Assembly: GCF_008085905.1 (NCBI RefSeq)
Contig: NZ_VSFF01000003.1
Span: forward strand, 1 to 64,000
Source of the DNA: Actinomadura syzygii
Lineage (GTDB): Bacteria; Actinomycetota; Actinomycetes; Streptosporangiales; Streptosporangiaceae
DNA: 64,000 bases
Reading direction: 5' to 3'
Shown: positions 33,885-40,513 of the stretch, piece by piece
Layout of the letters: every line of letters begins with the position of its first letter
How positions within the stretch are numbered: position 1 is the first letter of the stretch
Position numbers and translations under genes: made by a program
Notes under the pieces: generated by a model
The model's database searches: none
What the model saw: the letters and a program-made list of their open reading frames with translations, nothing else
Told to the model about the DNA's origin: nothing

Positions 33885-34966
33885 GATATCTCGACGAGTA
33901 CCGGGATCCGGTGCTGGCCCGGCGGCTGCTCGCCGACGTCCACGCCACCGCCACCCGGCCCTGGACGATCATGGAGGTGTGCGGCGGGCAGACGCACACC
34001 ATCGTCCGGCAGGGCATCGACGAGCTGCTGCCCGCCGACGTGCGCATGATCCACGGCCCCGGCTGCCCGGTCTGCGTCACCCCGCTGGAGACCCTGGACC
34101 GCGCGCTGGCCATCGCCGCCCGCCCCGAGGTGGTCTTCACCAGCTTCGGCGACATGCTCCGCGTCCCGGGCACCCGCGGCGACCTGCTCGGACTGCGGGC
34201 CAGGGGAGCGGACGTGCGCGTCGTCTACTCCCCGCTCGACGCCGTCGGCCTGGCGGCCGCCAACCCCGACCGGCAGGTGGTGTTCTTCGCGGTCGGGTTC
34301 GAGACCACCGCCCCGGCCAACGCGATGGCCGTCCTGCGCGCCCGCGACCTGGGCCTGGACAACTTCTCCATGCTCGTCAGCCATGTGCTGGTGCCGCCCG
34401 CGATCACCGCCGTCCTCGACGCGCCCGACAACCAGGTGCGGGCGTTCCTGGCCGCGGGCCACGTCTGCGCGGTGATGGGCTGGACCGAGTACGAACCGAT
34501 CGCCGCCCGCTACCAGGTGCCCGTCGTGGTCACCGGGTTCGAGCCCCTCGACCTGCTCGAAGGGATCCTGATGGCCGTCCGGCAACTGGAGGACGGCCGC
34601 CACGAGGTCGAGAACCAGTACGCCCGCGCGGTGCGCCGCTCCGGCAACACCGCCGCCCAGGACGCGGTGCGCCGCGCGTTCCGCGTGACCACCCGGACAT
34701 GGCGCGGCATCGGCCCCATCACGGCCAGCGGCCTGGCGCTCGCCCCCGAGCTCGCGGACTTCGACGCCGAACGCCGCTTCGCCGTCGACGGGCTCGACTC
34801 CGCCGAGAACGCCGACTGCATCGCCGGAGCGATCCTGCGGGGGACCAGCCTGCCCACCGACTGCGCCGCGTACGGCACGCGGTGCACGCCGCGCCACCCG
34901 CTGGGCGCGCCGATGGTGTCCAGCGAGGGCACCTGCGCCGCCTTCCACAACGCCGGGAGAACATGA
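33881..34966 (+). CDS. hypD: Hydrogenase maturation protein HypD
   Basis: The 361-residue iron-sulfur protein is the scaffold where the Fe(CN)2CO group is built with HypC. Motifs in order: [34 protein letters not shown], the [13 protein letters not shown] segment, and C-terminal cluster cysteines ([36 protein letters not shown]). ATG overlaps the hypC stop (ATGA), and the stop overlaps the hypE start region. Confidence 0.95.
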   Translation: MRYLDEYRDPVLARRLLADVHATATRPWTIMEVCGGQTHTIVRQGIDELLPADVRMIHGPGCPVCVTPLETLDRALAIAARPEVVFTSFGDMLRVPGTRGDLLGLRARGADVRVVYSPLDAVGLAAANPDRQVVFFAVGFETTAPANAMAVLRARDLGLDNFSMLVSHVLVPPAITAVLDAPDNQVRAFLAAGHVCAVMGWTEYEPIAARYQVPVVVTGFEPLDLLEGILMAVRQLEDGRHEVENQYARAVRRSGNTAAQDAVRRAFRVTTRTWRGIGPITASGLALAPELADFDAERRFAVDGLDSAENADCIAGAILRGTSLPTDCAAYGTRCTPRHPLGAPMVSSEGTCAAFHNAGRT

Positions 34967-36012
34967 TGACCGATCCGACCGCCCTGAGCTGTCCCGCACC
35001 GGCGGCCGAGACCGAACGGGTCCTGCTCGGCCACGGCTCCGGCGGACGTCTGATGGCCGAGCTGCTGCACGACGTGATCGCGGCCGAGCTGGGCGCGGAC
35101 CGCGTCACCGAGGACGCCGCGGTCGTCGACACCGGCACCGCCGAGGTGGTGACCAGCACCGACTCGTTCGTCGTCACGCCCCGGTTCTTCCCCGGCGGCG
35201 ACATCGGCTCCCTGGCCGTGCACGGCACCGTCAACGACCTCGCCATGCGCGGCGCCCGGCCGGTCGCACTCACCCTCGCCTACATCATCGAGGAGGGTCT
35301 GCCGCTGGACGAGCTGCGCGCGGTCACCGCGTCGGCGGCGCGCGCGGCGGGCCTGGTCGGCGTCCCGATCGTCACAGGGGACACCAAGGTGGTCCCGCGC
35401 GGCGCCGCGGACGGCCTGTACGTCACCACCGCCGGGATCGGCGTCCGTCGGCTGGGCGCGGCGCCCTCGGCGGCCCGGGGCCGTCCCGGCGACATCGTCC
35501 TGCTGTCGGGACCGATCGCGCTTCACGGCACCGCGATCCTCAGCGCCCGGGAGAGCCTCGGCTTCGAGGCCGAGATCGCCTCCGACAGCAGGCCGCTGCA
35601 CGCGCTGGTGACCGCCATGCTCGACGCGGGCGGACCGGACGTGCACACCCTGCGCGACCCCACCCGGGGCGGTCTCGCCAGCGCCCTCAACGAACTGGCC
35701 GAGACCTCGTCGGTCGGCGTCGACATCGCCGAGGACGCCGTCCCCGTACCGCGGCCCGCGGCCGCCGCCTGTGAGCTGCTCGGACTGGACCCGCTGCACG
35801 TCGCCAACGAGGGCTGCCTGGTCGCCTTCGTCGCACCGGCCGCGGCCGACGCCGTCCTGCGCGCGATGCGCGCCCGCCCCGAAGGCACCGAGGCCCGCGC
35901 GATCGGCACGCTCACCGACGAGCACCCCGGCCGCGTCCACATGCGCACGCTGCTCGGCGGCGTCCGCGTCGTCGACATGCTCGTAGGCGAGCAGCTCCCG
36001 CGCATCTGCTGA
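34966..36012 (+). CDS. hypE: Hydrogenase expression/formation protein HypE
   Basis: The 348-residue AIR-synthase-like protein dehydrates the carbamoyl group on its C-terminal cysteine to thiocyanate. The glycine-rich N-terminus LLGHGSGGRLMAELL, DSFVVTPRFFPGGDIGSLAVHG, TGDTKVVPRG and LRDPTRGGLASALNE are all present, and the protein ends PRIC with the essential terminal Cys. Adjacent ATGs occur at 34963 and 34966; the second gives a 5-base spacing from GGGAGA. No hypA or hypB follows, so nickel insertion must rely on genes elsewhere. Confidence 0.94.
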   Translation: MTDPTALSCPAPAAETERVLLGHGSGGRLMAELLHDVIAAELGADRVTEDAAVVDTGTAEVVTSTDSFVVTPRFFPGGDIGSLAVHGTVNDLAMRGARPVALTLAYIIEEGLPLDELRAVTASAARAAGLVGVPIVTGDTKVVPRGAADGLYVTTAGIGVRRLGAAPSAARGRPGDIVLLSGPIALHGTAILSARESLGFEAEIASDSRPLHALVTAMLDAGGPDVHTLRDPTRGGLASALNELAETSSVGVDIAEDAVPVPRPAAAACELLGLDPLHVANEGCLVAFVAPAAADAVLRAMRARPEGTEARAIGTLTDEHPGRVHMRTLLGGVRVVDMLVGEQLPRIC

Positions 36013-36057
36013 CACGCCGGACGAACCGGCTACGACCGGATCAGCCGCCCGTCACAG

Positions 36058-36071
36058 GGGACGTTGGTCAA
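36058..36071. promoter_or_regulatory. DosR-like half-palindrome upstream of the pfl locus
   Basis: GGGAC-GTTG-GTCAA (8/10), 80 bp upstream of the pflB remnant start. Confidence 0.45.
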
Positions 36072-36150
36072 CGGATCCGGGACCTCCGCCCCCATGTGGT
36101 CTAGACCTCTCCCGCCGATAGTGGAAGTGATCAGACCATGGGAGGCGGGA

Positions 36151-37114
36151 ATGACCGCGATCGAGGTCGACGAGGTCCGGAGCGATTTGTCCGCGTGGCG
36201 CGGCTTCAACGGTGGGGCGTGGCGGGAGCGCGTCGATGTGCGCGACTTCGTGCAGGCGAACTACACGCCGTACGAGGGCGGCGATCAACGGGGGCCGGGA
36301 CGAGATCAGCGGCGAGCAGGTCGCCCCGGCCCTCCCACCGGTGGACGGCGACGTCCTCGACTACGACCAGGTGCGGTCCGCCTATGACCGGATGCTGGAC
36401 TGGCTGGCCGCCACCTACGTCGACGCGCTCAACGTCATCCACTACATGCACGACAAGTACGCCTACGAGCGCATCGAGATGGCCCTTCACGACCACCCGG
36501 TCGTACGCACGCTGGCCTGCGGCGTCGCCGGGCTGTCCGTGGCGGCAGACAGCCTGTCGGCGATCAAGTACGCCAAGGTCCGCGTGATCCGCGACGCGAC
36601 CGGGCTCGCGACCGACTACGCGATCGAAGGCGAGTTCCCCGCCTACGGCAACAACGACGACCGCGCCGACCGCATCGCCGTGGACCTGGTCACCGCGTTC
36701 ATGGCCAAGGTGCGTGAGCGTCCGGCGTACCGGGACGCCGAGCACACGCTGTCGGTGCTCACCATCACCTCCAACGTGGTGTACGGCAAGCACACCGGCA
36801 ACACCCCGGACGGCCGCCGGACCGGCGAGCCGTTCGCGCCCGGCGCCAACCCGATGAACGGCCGGGACCGGCACGGCATGGTGGCCGCCGCGCTGTCGGC
36901 GGCGAAGATCCCCTACGACCAGTCCCGGGACGGCATCTCCCTCACCGAGACCATCACCCCGGCCGGCCTCGGCCGCGCCTCCGAGGAGCGGATCGGCAAC
37001 CTCGCCGGGATCCTCGACGGATACGTGGACGCGGGCGGCTACCACATGAACGTCAACGTCCTCGACCGCGCCACCCTGCTGGACGCGATGGCGCACCCGG
37101 AGCGCTACCCGCAG
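36151..37114 (+). pseudogene. pflB: Pyruvate formate-lyase with internal deletion, frameshift and lost C-terminus
   Basis: ATG 36151 (GGAGG upstream) begins a normal PFL N-terminus: SAWRGFNGGAWRERVDVRDF, then VQANYTPYEGG. At about 36281 the frame changes and jumps to AINGGRDEISGEQVAPALPPV, which in E. coli PFL follows the catalytic Cys418-Cys419 region. About 390 residues, including both cysteines, are therefore missing. The following part is conserved (NIIHYMHDKYAYERIEMALHD, AGLSVAADSLSAIKYAKV, VLTITSNVVYGKHTGNTPDG, HMNVNVLDRATLLDAMAHPE) up to ERYPQ. There it stops just before the LTIRVSGYAV glycine-radical loop. It cannot be an active enzyme. Confidence 0.88.
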
Positions 37115-37882
37115 ACAACGCAGACCACCGACCGTCCAAATGGGACGTCCACCGCACTCACCGGCGCCGTCCACTCCTGGGACATCTCCACCGGGGTGGA
37201 CGGCCCCGGAACCCGGTTCGTCGTCTTCACCGGCGGCTGCCCGCTGCGCTGCCTGTACTGCCAGAACCCCGAGACCTGGCGAATGCGCGACAGCCGCCGG
37301 ATCACCGTGGACGAGTTGATGACCGAGATCGGCAAGTACCGCCGCTTCATCGAGGTCGCGGGCGGAGGAGTCACGATCAGCGGCGGCGAGCCGCTGCTCC
37401 AGCCCGCCTTCACCGGCGAACTGCTGCGCCGCTGCCGCAAACTCGGCCTGCACACCGCGCTCGACACATCCGGGAACCTCGGCGACCGCGCGAGCGACGC
37501 CCTGCTCGCCGACACGGGCCTCGTCCTCCTCGACATCAAGGCGTGGAACCCCCGGACCTACCGGGCCCTGACCGGCGGCGCGGTCGACCCGACGCTGCGG
37601 TTCGCGCGACGCCTCGCCGCCCTGGACCGTCCCACCTGGGTCCGGTACGTCCTCGTTCCCGGCCGCAACGACGGCGACGACGAAGTCGACGCCGTCGCGT
37701 CCTTCGTCGCCACCCTGCCCAACGTCGAACACGTCGACGTGCTGCCCTTCCACCGCCTCGGCGTCCCCAAGTACCAACGCCTCGGCATCCCCTTCCCGCC
37801 CGCCGACACTCCACCGCCCACCGCGCAACTCCTCGAACACGTCCACGCCCGCTTCCGCGCCCACGGCATCGAAAGCCGGTGA
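37088..37882 (+). CDS. pflA: Pyruvate formate-lyase activating enzyme, joined in frame to the pflB remnant
   Basis: From about 37145 to the stop the frame encodes a nearly complete radical-SAM activase of about 245 residues. TALTGAVHSWDISTGVDGPG, then FTGGCPLRCLYCQNPETW with the CxxxCxxC cluster, GGVTISGGEPLLQP, ALDTSGNLGD, LLDIKAWNPRTYRALTGG and VLPFHRLGVPKYQRLG are all typical. Its original start seems lost in the deletion that fused it to pflB. The nearest in-frame ATG (37088) lies in the PFL remnant, so it may be made as a fusion with PFL residues ahead of the activase, or not at all. Its usual substrate is destroyed next door. Confidence 0.75.
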   Translation: MAHPERYPQTTQTTDRPNGTSTALTGAVHSWDISTGVDGPGTRFVVFTGGCPLRCLYCQNPETWRMRDSRRITVDELMTEIGKYRRFIEVAGGGVTISGGEPLLQPAFTGELLRRCRKLGLHTALDTSGNLGDRASDALLADTGLVLLDIKAWNPRTYRALTGGAVDPTLRFARRLAALDRPTWVRYVLVPGRNDGDDEVDAVASFVATLPNVEHVDVLPFHRLGVPKYQRLGIPFPPADTPPPTAQLLEHVHARFRAHGIESR

Positions 37883-38163
37883 TGGTCTCGCCGTTCAGAC
37901 GGCGGGGTCGGCGCTGCCGCGTTCGAGTTCCGCTGCGACCGTCACGGCCCAGGACTCGATCTCCGGCCAGTCCCGACAGACGCCGTAGCACAGAGAAGGT
38001 GTGCGCCCGCTCCCTGAGAGGGTGTCCGCGATTGGCCTGCCAATGACACGCCGCCTTCCCTCCGCTTCGCCATCACGGGGGTCTCGGACCCCGCGTCTGA
38101 CAACCCGGCACCACCAAAGCCGGGGTACAGCAATTCCGTGCTGCCGGAGCAGGCTCTGCGGGT
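37883..38163. other. Gap between pflA and the IS element; possible coding remnant on the minus strand
   Basis: No intact gene is seen in these 281 bases. On the minus strand a frame ending at TGA 37895-37897 reads CYGVCRDWPEIESWAVTVA, then AELERGSADPAV, which looks protein-like and may be the tail of a lost gene. A small hairpin (CCCGGC/GCCGGG) is at 38104-38124. The last 8 bases are the left target duplication of the IS element. Confidence 0.3.
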
Positions 38164-39549
38164 GGGAGTGTCAACTTTTCGGTGTAACTGGGGTTGTTGT
38201 CTGGTTCAGATGCGTCCGGCGGACAGGCGTCCGTCGAAGTGGATGTCGAAGGCGTTGAGGGCGGCTTTCCAGCGGACGACCCACTTGGCGTGTCCGCGGC
38301 CGGTGGGGTCCAGGCTCATCAATGCCATGTAGAGGCATTTGAGGGCGGCCTGTTCGGTCGGGAAGTGGCCGCGGGCGTTCACGGCCCGGCGGAGCCGGGC
38401 GTTGATCGACTCGATGGCGTTGGTGGTGCAGATGACCTTGCGGATCTCAATGTCGAAGGCCAGGAACGGGACGAACTCGGCCCAGGCGTCGGTCCACAGC
38501 CGGATGATCGCGGGGTACTTGTGTTCCCAGGTGCCGGAGAACTCGGCGAACCGGTCCAGCGCGGCGGCCTCGGTCGGGGCGGTGTAAACGGGCTTGAGGC
38601 CCTTGGCCATCTGGGCCCAGTCGGTGCGGGAGGCGTAGCGGAAGGACGCCCGGATCAGATGCACGATGCAGGTCTGTACCACGGTGGCCGGCCAGACCGC
38701 GTTGACCGCGTCGGGCAGGCCCTTGAGCCCGTCGCAGACCAGCATCAGCACATCGGCCACGCCCCGGTTCTTGATCTCGGTCAGGATCCGCATCCAGTAC
38801 TTGGCGCCCTCGCCGTCGCCGTGCTCGCCCGCCCACAGGCCCAAGATGTCGCGCTCGCCGTTCACCGTCACACCCAGGGCCAGGTAGATGGGCCGGTTGG
38901 CGACCTGCCCATCGCGGATCTTCACCCGGATCGCGTCGATGAACACCACCGGGTAGACCGGGTCCAGCGGGCGGGACTGCCAGTCGGCCATGCCCTCCAG
39001 TACCCGGTCGGTGATCGCCGAAATGGTGTCCTTGGACACCGAGGCGCCATAGACCTCGGCCAGATGCGCGCTGATCTCACCGGTGGTCAGGCCCTTGGCC
39101 GACAGCGACAGCACGATCCCGTCCATCCCGTTCAGCCGCCGCTGGCGCTTGCGGACGATCTGCGGCTCGAACGAGGCGTCCCGGTCCCGCGGCACCTCGA
39201 TCTGCACCGGACCGGCCTCGGTGAGCACCGTCTTGGACCGCTTGCCGTTGCGCGAGTTGCCCGAGTTCATACCGGCCCGATCGTGTCGGCCATAGCCCAG
39301 GTGGGCGTCCATCTCGCCCTCCAGCGACGACTCCAGCACGATCTTGGTCAGTTGCTGCAGCAGCCCGCCCTCGCCATCGACCGCCAGCCCATCGGCCCGG
39401 GCCTGCGCCACCAGCTCGGCCAACTGCGAGGCCACCGCCGGCGACAACACCGGCCCCTGCCCAGCCGCCGAGACAGCCGAGGCGTTGCTCTTCTTCGTCA
39501 CAGGTGCCACTTCCATGATCAGGAGTTACACCGTTGTTCTTACACTCCC
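38164..39549 (-). mobile_element. IS256-family insertion sequence, complete, with 8-bp target duplication
   Basis: The 1386-bp element has 26-bp imperfect inverted ends. The left end (38164-38189) begins GGGAGTGT and ends CGGTGTAACT. The right end (39524-39549), read inward, has the same GGGAGTGT and CGGTGTAACT flanking 8 variable bases. The flanks 38156-38163 and 39550-39557 are both CTGCGGGT, an exact 8-bp target duplication as expected for IS256. The single transposase gene is intact, so insertion looks recent. Confidence 0.93.
38206..39516 (-). CDS. IS256-family (Mutator-like) transposase
   Basis: The 436-residue DDE transposase is full length. ESSLEGEMDAHLGYGRHDRA and SGNSRNGKRSKTVLTEAGPV form the N-terminal region. 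YPVVFIDAIRVKIRDGQVANRPIY holds the first catalytic Asp, and VLMLVCDGLKGLPDAVNAVWP the second Asp followed by the family's CIVHLIRASFRY signature. KVICTTNAIESINARLRR carries the Glu region. It lies wholly inside the element described above and starts 8 bases from the right inverted end. Confidence 0.95.
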   Translation of the reverse strand: MEVAPVTKKSNASAVSAAGQGPVLSPAVASQLAELVAQARADGLAVDGEGGLLQQLTKIVLESSLEGEMDAHLGYGRHDRAGMNSGNSRNGKRSKTVLTEAGPVQIEVPRDRDASFEPQIVRKRQRRLNGMDGIVLSLSAKGLTTGEISAHLAEVYGASVSKDTISAITDRVLEGMADWQSRPLDPVYPVVFIDAIRVKIRDGQVANRPIYLALGVTVNGERDILGLWAGEHGDGEGAKYWMRILTEIKNRGVADVLMLVCDGLKGLPDAVNAVWPATVVQTCIVHLIRASFRYASRTDWAQMAKGLKPVYTAPTEAAALDRFAEFSGTWEHKYPAIIRLWTDAWAEFVPFLAFDIEIRKVICTTNAIESINARLRRAVNARGHFPTEQAALKCLYMALMSLDPTGRGHAKWVVRWKAALNAFDIHFDGRLSAGRI

Positions 39550-39573
39550 CTGCGGGTCCATTGTCTGGACGGC

Positions 39574-40167
39574 TCAGGTGAGTTCTTTGTACAGGAGCTG
39601 GGTCAATCCGTTGGGATCGGTGATGATCTGGCTTTTGGTCACTGTTCCTTCGTCCCATGCCTGCATGGCTTCCAGGCGGATGGTGGTGGGCCTGTCGATG
39701 TCGATGAAGGCGCGGCCGCTGGCGGTGGTGCCGTAATCGCGATTGGCGGCGGGCGGGTGGTTGGCGCTGGTGGTGACCAGGAGATTGCTTTCCTTGACCG
39801 GGACGCCGGCGGTGAGGTTGAACACCCGGGAGATGATCCAGGCGTGAGTGGACCGGTTCAGCGCGGTGACGAACTGGCCGCGGACCTGTTGTGTCACCTC
39901 GTACGTCCCTCGTTTTTTCAAGGTGATGGTGGTGTGGGTGATGGGAGTCCATCGGCGGGTGGCGGTCGTCAGCGCGGTCGTGTGACCGATCGCTCTGCCG
40001 TGGTCTGGCGCGGTGGCGGTCTTTTCGGCTGGGGCCTGCTTGCTGTCGGTGGCGGGTCCGATCAGGGAGGCCAGCGGCGCGGTGATGACGGGCATGAGGG
40101 CCAGCCCGAACAGGAGAGCCACCGTTTCCAGTCTTTCCATGCGAGAAGCTTGGCGGGCGCCGTCCAT
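39574..40167 (-). CDS. Secreted or membrane-anchored protein of unknown function
   Basis: The 197-residue product has an N-terminal hydrophobic segment (METLVALL-like run, MERLETVALLFGLALMPVIT) and then a Thr-rich extracytoplasmic domain (HTTALTTATRRWTPITHTTI, VTQQVRGQFVTALNRS, LVTTSANHPPAANRD). I do not recognise the family. The start is uncertain: ATG 40167 or the ATG nine codons on (40140), which places the hydrophobic segment at the very N-terminus; neither has a clear ribosome site. Lower GC than neighbouring genes suggests a different history. The IS element inserted 24 bp beyond the stop codon without breaking it. Confidence 0.6.
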   Translation of the reverse strand: MDGARQASRMERLETVALLFGLALMPVITAPLASLIGPATDSKQAPAEKTATAPDHGRAIGHTTALTTATRRWTPITHTTITLKKRGTYEVTQQVRGQFVTALNRSTHAWIISRVFNLTAGVPVKESNLLVTTSANHPPAANRDYGTTASGRAFIDIDRPTTIRLEAMQAWDEGTVTKSQIITDPNGLTQLLYKELT

Positions 40168-40513
40168 GTCCCGTCCATGCCCGGTCCATAGCAGTTGGAG
40201 GCGGGACGGCTAATGGCTCGGTGCGGCATCGGCGAAGATGCGCCGAAAGGCGGACGAAATTGCGCAACGAGATGAGATTCCAAAAGAAGGATATTTGCCT
40301 CCACGTGCCCGTGTGCAAGCCGACGAGGCCGCGGTCTTCGCTCGCATGAGTTCGCTGGGTCACGGAGAGTCGTGAGGCAGGTCAGATCCTTGCCGTGCAG
40401 GTGAAGAATGCATTCAGTCGCCTGCCGCGAAACACGCAGTATTGTGTTCGAGGTCAGTGTCCAGTTGGGCGGCGACCGACCTTGCCTGCCAAGATGCCGA
40501 GAGTTGATGTCGT
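40168..40513. other. 346-bp divergent intergenic region
   Basis: This region separates the secreted-protein gene and the SARP-type regulator. It is visibly AT-richer than the genes around it and probably holds both promoters. I see no operator repeats, riboswitch fold or small gene in it. Confidence 0.4.

Noticed and set aside
40168..40513. Possible small gene or riboswitch upstream of the SARP regulator
   Set aside because: No conserved fold, start/ribosome-site pair or codon bias could be seen.
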